DNA of 40,921 nucleotides from CAZJYI01 sp964550025 (GTDB lineage: Bacteria > Verrucomicrobiota > Kiritimatiellia > UBA8416 > CAYOBW01), in the NCBI GenBank assembly GCA_964550025.1, contig CAZJYI010000105.1, forward strand, positions 1-40,921, given 5' to 3'. The translations under genes were made by a program, and so were the position numbers. Shown in pieces: positions 1 to 9,938 of this stretch. How positions within the stretch are numbered: the stretch's first letter is position 1; every line of letters begins with the position of its first letter. A model generated the notes under the pieces. The model did not search any database, was not told the origin of the DNA, and worked only from the letters and a program-made list of their open reading frames with translations.

Positions 1-2598
1 TGGGTCGCCGATCCGAAGTGGAACCGGGAACATGACATGCTGCCCGGCGTGTTCAGCGTGATATCCGAAAGGGGCAGGCTGTTCTACATTCTGGATGAAG
101 GCCCGAGCGGTGCCGTGGATGCGCGGTTCCCCCAGCAGTTCTACCTTCACGCACGCGACGCGTTCAACGGTACGTCGCTGTGGAAGCGAAAGATGGGGAA
201 CTGGTATCTGCCTCGAACAACCTGGGGGCATCTCCCGATGGACGCCCATCGCCGATTGGTGGCCGATGGCGATTCTGTGTACGTCACGATGGGGGTCAAC
301 GAACCGGTGAGCAAGCTGGACGCAAAGACCGGCCGTACGGTTGCCGTGTATGAAGGGACCCGGAATGCTGCTGAGATGATTGTGGCCGACGGCGTCCTGT
401 TTGCCGCGATCAGCGAGACGAATGTCAAGGCACTGCGACAGCAGGATGCGGATCGGAAGCACTCCACGGCGGCCAGCCTGGGGAGAACCGTCACTCAGGG
501 CGAGGCCATCATCGCGGTCGATGTGCGAACCGGCCAAGTGCTCTGGCAGGCAGAGACGGGCGCCGTGCCCATGACCATGGCCGCGGACGGCGAGCACGTG
601 GTCTACGCACAGCCTGGGCACGTCATCTGCCGGTCCATGAAAGGTGGAAAGCTGCTGTGGAAGGCGCCGGCCCAGGCCAGGTCCCTTGTCATTCACAAGG
701 ATGTCGTACTGACAGCGACCTTCCCCCGCCGGTTGACCGTGGAGCTGAGAGCTACCAACATAGCCGACGGTAAGACCCTCTGGTCCAGGACCGGCACGCA
801 CCTGCCGAACTTCACGATGTTCCATATCCCGGCCGACATCTTCGTGGTCGACGACGTGGTCTGGGCGATTGGGGACAAGCTGGAATGGCGAAGGTCCGGC
901 GGGAGCGGCACAATACTGGGACTCCACTACAGGACGGGTAAACAGGTTGGTCAGATCTCCGCAAAGGGGGCCTTCGGCGCCGGGCACCACCAACGCTGCT
1001 ATCCCAGCAAGGCGACGGATAACTACATGCTGCTGGGAAAGCGCGGCACCGAGTTCCTCGGCTTCAAACCGGGCGACGAGCCGCTGAAGTATCAATGGGT
1101 GCGAGGGGTCTGCCGATACGGGATTCTGCCCTGCAACGGTTTGATGTATGCGCCGCCGCACAGTTGTGTGTGCTCTCCCGGCGCACAACTGACCGGGTTC
1201 AATGCCCTGGCTCCTGAGGCCGGCACGGACCCGTATCCGTTGACCGCTGGGGACGCGGAGCCGGGGCCTGCTTACGGACTGCGGTGGGAGGATGACGATG
1301 CCGACGCTTGGCCGATGTACCGGGCCGACCCGATGCGCCGCGGCATGTCGCGGACCGTCCTTCCGCTGGAGCTGGGTGTTGAATGGGGCACCGATTTTGG
1401 CAGCAGGATCTCGCCCCCCGTTCAGGCCGGTGGGCGTGCGTACGTGTCGGTCATTGAGAAACACCAGGTTGCGGCGCTCGATGCGGCGACGGGAGAGCTC
1501 CTCTGGACCCATCACTGTGGCGGCCGTGTAGACTCCCCGCCGGCGTTGCACAAGGGGCTGGTTATCTTTGGCTGCCGGGACGGTTGGGTGACCGCGCTGA
1601 GGGACACGGATGGCGAGGTCGCATGGCAATTCAGGGCCGCGCCGGTTGACCGGCGCCTGGTTGCGAGAGACCAGTTGGAATCGGTCTGGCCGGTCCTCGG
1701 TTCGGTATTGGTGAGCAATGACATTGTCTATGTGGCTGCCGGACGCTCTCTGTTCCTGGACGGTGGCATCTACATGTACGGACTGGAGGCGAGAACCGGA
1801 AAGGTGCGTTATCGCGAGCGACTTAAGCCGCTGGACGAGAACACCGACAAGACCATGAAGGTCTCCACCTCTCACATGTCCGGGGCTGCCCCACGCATTC
1901 TCCAGGCCGATGCCGAACAGGTCTACATGGGGCACGTCATGTTTGACCACGAACTGAAGTTGCCGGCTTCTCCGGGTGAGGGCACGTACACGATGACGCC
2001 CCGTGGGCGGGATCGCATCCTTCCGTATGGCGGCTTCCTGGATGACAGCGGATACAACCGTGTCTATTGGACTTTCAGAAACGTCTACTGCAAGTATCCG
2101 CAGGATCGGGGGCGCGCCCAACTGATGGTCCAGGACGGCAACAACCTGTACGGGGTTCGGTATTTCTGGGGCCGGGGCTGGAACAGTCCAGTCTTCAGAG
2201 CGGGTGACAGGTACATTCTCTACGAGCGGAAAGCGGATGATCCGATCGAAGCCAGCGATGGGCCCCACAAGCTGGCCCTGGACCACTACACGTGGCACAC
2301 CAACATCCCGGTGCGGGTCAACGCCATGGTCGTGGCCCGAATGAAAGGCGCGGTGGACGTCGTTCCTTGCCTGGCCGTTGCCGGCGCGCCCGACGTGGTG
2401 GACTCGAAGGACCCGTTGGCAGCTTTCGAAGGTAGAAAGGGAGCCGTGCTTCAGCTTCACGACGCATCAACGGGAGCGGTGCGGCAGAAACTCCTTCTGC
2501 CGTCGCCGCCCGTCTTCGACGGCATGATTGCCGCCGACAAGTCGTTGGTCATCAGTCTACAGAGCGGCAAAGTGATCCGAGTGGGCTCGGTGAGGTGA
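1..2598 (+). CDS. PQQ-type beta-propeller protein, 5' truncated by window edge
   Basis: The reading frame is open from base 1, so the gene begins upstream; the first in-window ATG (37) is internal. The 865 visible residues carry repeated strands such as LDAATGELLW and VDVRTGQVLWQAETG, the signature of PQQ/BamB-like propeller blades. The protein is clearly paralogous to the product of 26443-29760: its first residues align with that protein just after its methyltransferase-like domain (WVADPKWNREHD against WLADPVWSRNHH), so the missing N-terminus probably holds a signal peptide and a methyltransferase-like domain (inference). Both share a Cys/His cluster (here 1111-1173: C-x6-C, then H-x2-C-x-C). 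Such propellers in PVC bacteria are exported and of unknown substrate; PQQ binding itself is not shown. It converges with the regulator gene 30 bases downstream. Confidence 0.85.
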   Translation, partial: WVADPKWNREHDMLPGVFSVISERGRLFYILDEGPSGAVDARFPQQFYLHARDAFNGTSLWKRKMGNWYLPRTTWGHLPMDAHRRLVADGDSVYVTMGVNEPVSKLDAKTGRTVAVYEGTRNAAEMIVADGVLFAAISETNVKALRQQDADRKHSTAASLGRTVTQGEAIIAVDVRTGQVLWQAETGAVPMTMAADGEHVVYAQPGHVICRSMKGGKLLWKAPAQARSLVIHKDVVLTATFPRRLTVELRATNIADGKTLWSRTGTHLPNFTMFHIPADIFVVDDVVWAIGDKLEWRRSGGSGTILGLHYRTGKQVGQISAKGAFGAGHHQRCYPSKATDNYMLLGKRGTEFLGFKPGDEPLKYQWVRGVCRYGILPCNGLMYAPPHSCVCSPGAQLTGFNALAPEAGTDPYPLTAGDAEPGPAYGLRWEDDDADAWPMYRADPMRRGMSRTVLPLELGVEWGTDFGSRISPPVQAGGRAYVSVIEKHQVAALDAATGELLWTHHCGGRVDSPPALHKGLVIFGCRDGWVTALRDTDGEVAWQFRAAPVDRRLVARDQLESVWPVLGSVLVSNDIVYVAAGRSLFLDGGIYMYGLEARTGKVRYRERLKPLDENTDKTMKVSTSHMSGAAPRILQADAEQVYMGHVMFDHELKLPASPGEGTYTMTPRGRDRILPYGGFLDDSGYNRVYWTFRNVYCKYPQDRGRAQLMVQDGNNLYGVRYFWGRGWNSPVFRAGDRYILYERKADDPIEASDGPHKLALDHYTWHTNIPVRVNAMVVARMKGAVDVVPCLAVAGAPDVVDSKDPLAAFEGRKGAVLQLHDASTGAVRQKLLLPSPPVFDGMIAADKSLVISLQSGKVIRVGSVR

Positions 2599-2628
2599 CA
2601 CGACATAAGATGGCGTAGCCAGAAGTGA

Positions 2629-3780
2629 TCAGTCCGTGAATTGGGATCGGTATTCTTGCGGGGACATGCCCTCCAGGTTTCTGAAGGTCACGTAGAAGCG
2701 GTTTGTGCTGTTGAATCCGGATTGGCCGGCGATCGCAGCCACCGGCTCATTCGTTTCGCCCAGGAGGTACTTGGCGTGGGCGATGCGGTGGCGCAGGATC
2801 TCTTCCATCGGCGTGCGCCTCGTTGCGGCCCGAAAACGGTAGACCAGCATCTGCGGCGAAAGACCGGTCAACTTCTGTAGGTCGCGCACACGCACCCCCT
2901 TGCTCACGGAAGCGCGCAGGTATTCGAGGGCCTTGTTCACCAGGGGATCGGCATGAGTCTGCGGCCTGACCGATCCGCGCTCCATGACCGTGGTCGGGGG
3001 TACGCGCAGCACGCGTCGACCGGGCTGCCAGTCGAGAATCAAACGCCCTGCCTCCATCCCGATGCGCCTGTTGGGGACGTGTATGCTGGCCAGGTTGGGG
3101 GATACGGTGTGGCAGAACAGGGGATCGTCGTCCACGCCTAGAACGGCCACGTCTTCGGGCACACGAATGCCGTGCTCATTACAGGTCCTGATAAGGTGCG
3201 CGGCGGGTTTGTCCGAGTGCGCGTACACGGCACAGGGCTTGGGCAGGCGGCGCAGCCAACGAGCCAATTCCTCGGGATTCCTATAGGGGGCAGAGGTATG
3301 GTCGACAGGCCATCGGAGGATCAGCCCGAAGCGATCCAGCGTCTTCCCGGCACGTCTACCGATCTCCTCACAAAAGACGTCGCATCGAAGCGCCTGGTGG
3401 GGCTCTCTGTATGCAACCACGCCAAAATGGTCAAACCTCAGAGCCAGCAGGTACTCCGCCGCCATTCTTCCTATGGCTGCTTCGTCGGGGATGACCACCG
3501 GCAGGGGTAACTCCGGCAACCAATCGACGGCAACACGGACAATCGGGACTGGCCGGCGGCAGAGGACCTCCATTTCGTCTGGCGAGAGTTCAACCTGACG
3601 CACCACGATCGCATCCGGCTTGAGGTTCTTGAGTACCTTTCGTAGGTCCGGAAGGGGGGTGAATCCGGATTGCAGGTGTACGTTCCACGCCCCGCGTTTC
3701 TGCAGTTCCCCGGCCAGGCCCAAGGCAATCTCTTGGTTGATGCGAATATCCGGATCGGCGAGGAAGAGCGCTTCTTTCAT
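2629..3780 (-). CDS. XylR-type regulator: LacI-like sensor domain plus AraC helix-turn-helix
   Basis: A 383-residue DNA-binding regulator. Residues 1 to about 275 resemble a LacI/periplasmic-binding-protein sugar sensor, with the typical stretch VPEDVAVLGVDDDPLFC near residue 215. Residues about 280-383 form an AraC-type double helix-turn-helix (VRDLQKLTGLSPQMLVYRFR, then SGFNSTNRFYVTFRNLEGMSPQEYR). This order matches the XylR family, which binds a sugar and activates sugar-use genes. It is transcribed away from the five-gene operon starting at 3952 across a 171-base gap, so it probably controls that operon (inference). The ATG at 3780 has no good Shine-Dalgarno sequence, but no better start is visible. 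The ligand cannot be read from the sequence; a rhamnose- or uronate-type sugar would fit the neighbours. Confidence 0.9.
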   Translation of the reverse strand: MKEALFLADPDIRINQEIALGLAGELQKRGAWNVHLQSGFTPLPDLRKVLKNLKPDAIVVRQVELSPDEMEVLCRRPVPIVRVAVDWLPELPLPVVIPDEAAIGRMAAEYLLALRFDHFGVVAYREPHQALRCDVFCEEIGRRAGKTLDRFGLILRWPVDHTSAPYRNPEELARWLRRLPKPCAVYAHSDKPAAHLIRTCNEHGIRVPEDVAVLGVDDDPLFCHTVSPNLASIHVPNRRIGMEAGRLILDWQPGRRVLRVPPTTVMERGSVRPQTHADPLVNKALEYLRASVSKGVRVRDLQKLTGLSPQMLVYRFRAATRRTPMEEILRHRIAHAKYLLGETNEPVAAIAGQSGFNSTNRFYVTFRNLEGMSPQEYRSQFTD

Positions 3781-3951
3781 TGGTTCGAATGTAGATTTCG
3801 TACGCTCGTTGCGTCAATTGAAAAAACGGACCTTGTCGGTATGTTAAAACGTCTATGGTGGGTATGTCGCCTTTGCTATCATTCGGGGTAATAGCTCGAG
3901 GTAGCGGGAAGAAGCCCTGCGTGTCGTGCCAGCCGTACAGAAGGAGACAGG
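3781..3951. promoter_or_regulatory. Divergent control region between regulator and secreted-protein operon
   Basis: This 171-base AT-richer gap must hold the regulator promoter (minus) and the operon promoter (plus). I see no convincing -35/-10 pair; TTGTCG at 3833 and TATCAT at 3877 are not suitably spaced. A strong Shine-Dalgarno AAGGAG lies just before the ATG at 3952. Operator sites are expected here but I could not identify a clean repeat. Confidence 0.4.
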
Positions 3952-6900
3952 ATGAAGAGCATGAGAATGATCATCGGGATGGCGTTGGCGATCGGTGTCG
4001 CCGGGGTGCAGGCGGGCACGTACACATGGGACAGCACGGGCAATTCAAACTGGGGAACCGCGGCTAGTTGGGACTCCACGCCGACCTTCAACAACCAGGC
4101 TGACCTCGTGTTTTACGATCCGGTGACAAGCAAACGCTTCACTTACCTCGGGGCAAACAGGACCATTCGGAAGCTCACATTCAACGCGGATGTGGACAGC
4201 AACATGCGGATCAGGTTCACGCAAACCGGCTCTGCTACCGCAAGAAACCTCACCATGGATCACAATTCCGGCTCGCCGGTCGAAATCAACTCGCTTGCAG
4301 GTGCTACGGCGAACATCGAGATCGGCAGCCTTGGTGGTAATCTGATCCTCTTGGACGATCTCCAGATCGACCACGATGGCAGTGGGCTTCTTAGGTTCAC
4401 CCGTCCGATGACCGGGGCGAAGAAGGTCACCGTCGTCGGCTCGGGCGTAACGGTCTTCTCCGCAGCGCACACATTCAGCGGCGGACTGGAGATGACGGGC
4501 GGTACGAAGCTGGACATCGAAAATGCCGCGGCCCTGGGCTCCGGCTTGTTCCAAATGAGATCCTCGACGCTCGACAACACGAGTGGCGGCGCCATCTCCA
4601 ACGCCAATAACAACGCAATGGAGTTGCTGACAGGCAGTTTCACGTTTACTGGAACCGATGACCTTCATCTGGGAACAGGGGCCGTGAACATGCGATACGG
4701 CAGTCGCGGCGTGACAGTCGCGGCCGGAACTCTCACCTTTGGAGGACCGATAGGGCAGTTGGGTGCCACCGCGCGGAGTCTGACCAAGAATGGGGCGGGC
4801 ACGCTGACTCTCGGAGGGGCAAACACGTTCACTGGCGGCATGATCCTGAACGCGGGAACGTTGAGCATCGACAACGCCGATGCGCTCGGGGCAGGTACTT
4901 TTGACATTAACGGGGGAACGCTCGACAACACGAGCGGCGGCAGCATTGCCGTATCGGACAACGCGATGACTTGGGACGGTGACTTCGGGTTTACCGGAAC
5001 CGCTGATCTCAACCTGGGTACAGGCGCGGTAACACTCGGCGCCACGCGAACCGTGACTGTCGATGCCAGTACGCTCACGGTTGGCGGGGTGATCGGTGGC
5101 GGTTTCGGCCTGACCAAGGACGGCGCCGGAACGCTGACGCTTTCCGGGGCGAGCACGTATTCCGGCGATACCACGATCAGTGCGGGAACGCTGGCCCTTG
5201 GCGCGTCCGGCACGATCGACAACAGCCCCACTGTTTCTCTCGCAGCAGGCGCCACGTTCGACGTGTCCGCCATTGCCAGCTATACGTTGTCCGGTAGCAG
5301 TTCGTTGAGCGCCGCCGGCACAGCGACCGCGGCCACCCTCACGGGCAACGCCGCCGCCGACAGCATCGACCTGGGCTCACGGCCGATTACGCTAACGTAT
5401 GACGGAAGCAACCCCGCCCTCACGGTGTCCGACGGCAATTTGGTGCTCAACCAGAACTCCTTCACCATCAATAGCGGATCGGTGTTGGCCGACGGCAACT
5501 ATACGATCGTGACCGGGGCCGTCGCCGCGGCGGATATCAGTTACACTGGACCTTTCTCAGCCGCGGGCACTGCACTCACGGGAAAATCGGGAGCGATTTC
5601 AATCACCGGCAAAGCCGTGATTCTGACTGTAACCACCCCTGTGAACAAACTGGTGATTACCTCGGTTCCGGGAAGTGCGACGGCGGGTACGGACTTCTCC
5701 GTCACCGTTCAGGTTCAGGATGGCGGCGGGACACCTGTCAACGTGACACAGGATACTGGCGTTTCGCTGTCCGCTTCCGGTTCGGGCTCCTTGAGCGGCA
5801 ACACGGCGACCATTCTCAACGGCAACAGCTCGGTGACCTTGTCCACCGTGCAGTACACCAAAGCCGAATCCATCACGCTCACCGCCGAAAGAACCAGCGG
5901 CGATGCGCTCGACACGAGTGCCCCGAGTTCCTCAATTACGGTTGATCCCGGTGCGGCCAGCAAACTGGAGTTCAGCACGCAGCCCTCGGCAAGCACCGTT
6001 GCGACGGTTCCCTTTGCCACCCAGCCCGTGGTGCGCATTCTGGATGCCAATGACAACCTGGTCACGACCGGTGCCGATTCAACGGTGAATGTGGCCCTGA
6101 CCCTGACGACCGGCACGGGCTCGCTGGGCGGAACCGCCAGTATGAACGCGGTGGCCGGCGTGGCTGATTTTGTCGGGAAGGGACTTAACATCAACCAGGT
6201 CGGAACGGACAAGGTTCTCACGGCGACGGCAACCGTTGGGGCCGGTACCGTGGACACGACCACCAGCCCGGCGCTTACGATCACCGCGGTTGATTTGACC
6301 TGGCTCGGAAGTCCGGCGACGTACAATTGGACCACGGCCAACGAAGTCAACTGGTCCGGCGGAAGCGGTGTCTATGTCAATGGACAGTCGGCAAACGTGA
6401 CGTTCGATGACACTGGCTCGGATTCCTCTCCGATCACGCTGGCGGGCACGTTGGATCCCATTTCCGTTACCGTGAACAACCCCACCAGAAACTACACCTT
6501 TACAGGCGGCGGGAAGATCAGCGGGGCCACCGGTCTGACCAAGAGTGGCGCCGGCGCGCTGACACTGGCCACGGCCAACGACTACTCCGGCGAAACGGAC
6601 TTGAGTGGCGGCAGTACGCTGAACATCAACCACGCTGAGGCACTGGGAACGGGTTTCTTTGACATGAACAACGGAAACACGATTGACAACACCAGCGGCA
6701 GCGCCATTTCCAATGCGAACAACAACGCCATCGGTTTAAGGGGTACCGTGACCTTCACCGGCTCCTCGGACCTTCACCTGAGTACAGGGGCACTGGATTT
6801 CTTCTATGGTAGCCGCACGTTCTCAGTCGCAGCGGGGAACCTGACCGTCGGCGGGCAGATTCGGCAGTCGGGCGCTCCTCGGAGCCTGACCAAGACGGGC

Positions 6901-9888
6901 GCCGGTACGCTGGTTCTTTCCGGAGTGAGTACTTACAGCGGCGGCACGATTGTGAGCGAAGGCACGCTCCGGTTGACCAGCACGGGTTCCTTCGGCCCAG
7001 GTGACATCACGGTGGGAGCCAGTGGCGCGCTCACCGTTGAACAGAACTGGCAGACCGGCAGCGCCCTGACTGTCGCTGATTCTGCGACCGCGACGATTAA
7101 CGTCGGCGCTTACGACTGGGATATTGCCGGTTTGACATTAGGTGCCGGCGCCCTCGCGCCCGGAGTCTACACCGTGGCCGAGCTCAATGCGCTGAGCGAC
7201 GCCGTCTTTACGGGATCCGGGACTATTTCTGTCGGTATTGTAAGGATGATCGTGCTCGGGACTCCCAAGGATTGGACAGACGCGAGCACCTGGTCCGATA
7301 ACCTGGCCGCACACGCCGGAGTCGCTTATGTGATTCCCGCGACCGGTAACCTGCGGAGTCCCACCATAACGGCCACCTTTCCCGGTGAATCGCTGACGGT
7401 AGAACCCAACGGCAAGTTTCAAGTTCGCTCCGAAGAGTCGTCCAGTGAAGTGATCACGGTTGACGATCTGATCTTCTCAGGGGGCACGGGGTTCGGTGTC
7501 GGGGAATTCTCCATGCTCGCGGCCGGTACCGGTTCCGGCACGACCAACGTGCTCGGCGGCGTGATTGCGCACTCCGGGTACACGAGAGTGCTCACGTATC
7601 GCGCCTATAGCGGAGGCAATCTCTTCCGGAGCTTGAAAGTCCAGGCAAGAGTCGATGGCTCAGGGACCATTCAGGCGTGGGAAGGGGCCGATTCATACGG
7701 AGGCGAGGAGCTTATCGTTGACAACGCCGCCAACACGTTCTCCGGAACATGGCAAGTGGGCGCTGAAAGTACGCTTGTCTTCAATAACGCAGGCGGAGTC
7801 GGGGCGGCCGACATCGAGGTGCTCGAGACGGGAACACTCACCATCCTGGGCGACTGGCAGGAGTTCAACACCTTGACCGTTGCCGATGTCGCGACGGTAA
7901 CGGTTAACTTGGGGGCCTACGACTGGGCCGTTGACACCCTGATGTTGGGCGGTTCGGCCGTGGCCGAGGACACCTACACGGTGGCGGAGCTCAATGCTCT
8001 CGGCGATGCGGTGTTCACGGGCACGGGAACGATCGTTGTGGGCGTGCCTCCCGCCATCCTGAAATGGGCCACGGGCAGCGACAACTGGACGGCGACGGAC
8101 GTGTGGGTAAACCAGACGCCGGCGGCGGCGACCTTTGCCGACGGCGACGTGGTCACGTTCGAAGATACGGAGAGCGGCGGCTCGCCGATCACCGTGGCGC
8201 TGAACAGCACTGTGATGCCGTTCAGCACCACGTTCGATAACTCGACCAAGACATACACCGTTAGCGGTACGGGCAAGATCAGCGGTAGCGGCGGGCTGAC
8301 CAAGCAGGGCAGCGGCACGGCGACGCTGGCCACGGACAACGATTACACGGGCACGACCACGGTCAATGGCGGGATTCTGGACGTCACCGGAGCCATCGCC
8401 ACGAGTGGCGACGTGTTCATTGCCGGTAGCGGAACCCTGAACATCGGCGGGGATGTCACGGCGAACCGGATGCAGGTTGCTGCTGGTGGTTCGCTCACGA
8501 TCAGCAACAGTTCTGCCATCGTGACCGCCACACGCAACGACGGGGGGGCCGGCATCGAGGTACAGAACGGGGCGTCGCTGGACTTCGTGCTGGACGCCGC
8601 CGGCGTTTCGCCCCTGGCCCTGAACGGGAACGCTACGGTCTCGCTGGGAGCTTCGTCGACGCTCACGATTGACGGCTCGGCCTACGCGGGCGGAGAGGGC
8701 ACGATCCCCCTGATCACCCACAGCGACCCCGCCCCGGACACCTTCGGCAGTGTCACGATTATTGGTTTCAACGGCATGGATAGCGAGGTGCAGTCTGTCG
8801 CTAATGCGGTGAACCTGGTGCTTGTGTACCGCGATGCCGTTGCGCTCAGCAACCCGAGTTTCGAGGCGGACCACGGAGATCTTGCCGATCCCGGCTACGG
8901 CGACATCACCGGTTGGGATTGGTTTCCCGTGGGCGTTGGGGCTGACCGCCATGGTGTCAATCCGGACGCAGACGGGGACATGCACTTTCCCGACAACGGG
9001 GCGATCCCCGACCAGGGGGCCACGGCATTTCTGCAGGACAAGGGGGCCATTGGTCAGACACTGAACGGTCTTGACACGAGCAGCACCTACTGGCTGCAAT
9101 TCTGGTACAACGCACGCGAGTGGGGAGCCCCCGTGGAGCCGGAACTGAAGGCGGAGTTTGCCGGGGCGACGCTGGTCGACTGGACGTTGCACTCGCCGGT
9201 GGGTGGCTCAGATCCATGGAACTTCATCAACGTGATCTTTACGCCCGCGACCGGTAGCGGCGTGCTCAAACTCCACCATAGGTTTCCGGATGGTCACGAC
9301 AACTCGACGCTCTTCGACGCCGTGTGCGTCATGCGCCGCGACAGCGACCAGGTGCCGATCAAGAACCCCAGCTTCGAGGCCACCGGAAAACCGTTCACCG
9401 CCAACGGGTACATCAGCAGGAGTAACGACTGGGGTATCGCGGGGTGGACGTTTACGGGCAGTGCCGCCAACGGCGGCATCGGCGTCAACGACCAGAGCCT
9501 GCCCTTCTACGACAACGGTCAGAATCCGGACGGGAGCCATGTCGCCTTTCTGCAGCGCGAATACGCCATCAGCCAGGTGATCGACGGACTTCTTCCCGGT
9601 CAGACGTACGAGCTGTCGTACGCCTACAATGCGCGGGCCGCCCAGGGCGATCCGGTCTTGAAGGTAACCATCGGTGCGCTCACGGTCCAGGACGGCAGTG
9701 TGTCACCGGTAGCCGGATCAGGCAGCTATGGCGTGGCGTTTCACACCACGACGTACGAGTTCTCGGCCACCGCGACCAGCATGGCCCTGAAGTTCGAAAA
9801 CACCAACTCAGCAGACTCCTCAGCGTTGATTGACGACGTGCGCCTGATGGTGGTTGTCAGGCCGAGTTCGACGTTCGTGTTCAAATAG
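3952..9888 (+). CDS. Giant secreted autotransporter-associated beta-strand repeat protein
   Basis: A 1978-residue exported protein. Residues 1-22 are a signal peptide (MKSMRMIIGMALAIGVAGVQ, then AG). It contains autotransporter-associated beta-strand (PATR) repeats of the type LTKxGAGTLTLSGAxTYSG near residues 275, 385, 860, 977 and 1448. Two invasin/Big-like domains sit at about 564-780 (SVPGSATAGTDFSVTVQVQD). Two copies of an 81-residue module lie at 6994-7236 and 7801-8043, with a roughly 185-residue module between them. Two C-terminal galactose-binding-like beta-sandwiches begin NPSFEA (8848-9345 and 9355-9852). There is no C-terminal autotransporter barrel and no PEP-CTERM signal; it ends in a short strand, STFVFK. 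The ATG at 3952 follows AAGGAG. First gene of the operon; residues about 565-1364 are duplicated in the 11462 gene. A role as surface or matrix scaffold is inferred. Confidence 0.88.
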   Translation: MKSMRMIIGMALAIGVAGVQAGTYTWDSTGNSNWGTAASWDSTPTFNNQADLVFYDPVTSKRFTYLGANRTIRKLTFNADVDSNMRIRFTQTGSATARNLTMDHNSGSPVEINSLAGATANIEIGSLGGNLILLDDLQIDHDGSGLLRFTRPMTGAKKVTVVGSGVTVFSAAHTFSGGLEMTGGTKLDIENAAALGSGLFQMRSSTLDNTSGGAISNANNNAMELLTGSFTFTGTDDLHLGTGAVNMRYGSRGVTVAAGTLTFGGPIGQLGATARSLTKNGAGTLTLGGANTFTGGMILNAGTLSIDNADALGAGTFDINGGTLDNTSGGSIAVSDNAMTWDGDFGFTGTADLNLGTGAVTLGATRTVTVDASTLTVGGVIGGGFGLTKDGAGTLTLSGASTYSGDTTISAGTLALGASGTIDNSPTVSLAAGATFDVSAIASYTLSGSSSLSAAGTATAATLTGNAAADSIDLGSRPITLTYDGSNPALTVSDGNLVLNQNSFTINSGSVLADGNYTIVTGAVAAADISYTGPFSAAGTALTGKSGAISITGKAVILTVTTPVNKLVITSVPGSATAGTDFSVTVQVQDGGGTPVNVTQDTGVSLSASGSGSLSGNTATILNGNSSVTLSTVQYTKAESITLTAERTSGDALDTSAPSSSITVDPGAASKLEFSTQPSASTVATVPFATQPVVRILDANDNLVTTGADSTVNVALTLTTGTGSLGGTASMNAVAGVADFVGKGLNINQVGTDKVLTATATVGAGTVDTTTSPALTITAVDLTWLGSPATYNWTTANEVNWSGGSGVYVNGQSANVTFDDTGSDSSPITLAGTLDPISVTVNNPTRNYTFTGGGKISGATGLTKSGAGALTLATANDYSGETDLSGGSTLNINHAEALGTGFFDMNNGNTIDNTSGSAISNANNNAIGLRGTVTFTGSSDLHLSTGALDFFYGSRTFSVAAGNLTVGGQIRQSGAPRSLTKTGAGTLVLSGVSTYSGGTIVSEGTLRLTSTGSFGPGDITVGASGALTVEQNWQTGSALTVADSATATINVGAYDWDIAGLTLGAGALAPGVYTVAELNALSDAVFTGSGTISVGIVRMIVLGTPKDWTDASTWSDNLAAHAGVAYVIPATGNLRSPTITATFPGESLTVEPNGKFQVRSEESSSEVITVDDLIFSGGTGFGVGEFSMLAAGTGSGTTNVLGGVIAHSGYTRVLTYRAYSGGNLFRSLKVQARVDGSGTIQAWEGADSYGGEELIVDNAANTFSGTWQVGAESTLVFNNAGGVGAADIEVLETGTLTILGDWQEFNTLTVADVATVTVNLGAYDWAVDTLMLGGSAVAEDTYTVAELNALGDAVFTGTGTIVVGVPPAILKWATGSDNWTATDVWVNQTPAAATFADGDVVTFEDTESGGSPITVALNSTVMPFSTTFDNSTKTYTVSGTGKISGSGGLTKQGSGTATLATDNDYTGTTTVNGGILDVTGAIATSGDVFIAGSGTLNIGGDVTANRMQVAAGGSLTISNSSAIVTATRNDGGAGIEVQNGASLDFVLDAAGVSPLALNGNATVSLGASSTLTIDGSAYAGGEGTIPLITHSDPAPDTFGSVTIIGFNGMDSEVQSVANAVNLVLVYRDAVALSNPSFEADHGDLADPGYGDITGWDWFPVGVGADRHGVNPDADGDMHFPDNGAIPDQGATAFLQDKGAIGQTLNGLDTSSTYWLQFWYNAREWGAPVEPELKAEFAGATLVDWTLHSPVGGSDPWNFINVIFTPATGSGVLKLHHRFPDGHDNSTLFDAVCVMRRDSDQVPIKNPSFEATGKPFTANGYISRSNDWGIAGWTFTGSAANGGIGVNDQSLPFYDNGQNPDGSHVAFLQREYAISQVIDGLLPGQTYELSYAYNARAAQGDPVLKVTIGALTVQDGSVSPVAGSGSYGVAFHTTTYEFSATATSMALKFENTNSADSSALIDDVRLMVVVRPSSTFVFK
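6994..7236 (+). repeat. 81-residue module, copy 1
   Basis: Encodes a unit of exactly 81 residues with the pattern LTVADSATATxNxGAYDW, YTVAELNAL and DAVFTGSGTI. No named family is recognised. Confidence 0.75.
7801..8043 (+). repeat. 81-residue module, copy 2
   Basis: Begins GAADIEVLETGTLTILGDW and ends FTGTGTIVVG; again exactly 81 residues. It directly follows the roughly 185-residue module that starts MIVLGTPKDWTDASTW (7246-7800). Confidence 0.75.
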
Positions 9889-9938
9889 GGAAGCACAATA
9901 TCAGAGATACGCCGTACAGCTCAGAGAACGGAGACAAG

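Larger units (their letters stand above)
5644..8043 (+). repeat. 2.4-kb duplicated block, copy 1
   Basis: Colinear with 12293-14710. Both copies run: Big-like domains, WLGSPATYNWTT segment, PATR repeats, 81-residue module, roughly 185-residue module, 81-residue module. DNA similarity is high in places, for example around 6298-6450 against 12946-13100. Confidence 0.85.

Noticed and set aside
3833..3882. TTGTCG and TATCAT as operon promoter
   Set aside because: The spacing (38 bases) is far too long for a -35/-10 pair.
5644..8043. Repeats read as a CRISPR or other array
   Set aside because: The repeats are long, diverged and in frame, coding for protein modules; no short direct repeats with regular spacers exist in the window.
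7693..9192. 499-codon minus-strand frame
   Set aside because: Antisense to the large repeat protein; its composition mirrors the Gly/Thr-rich repeats.
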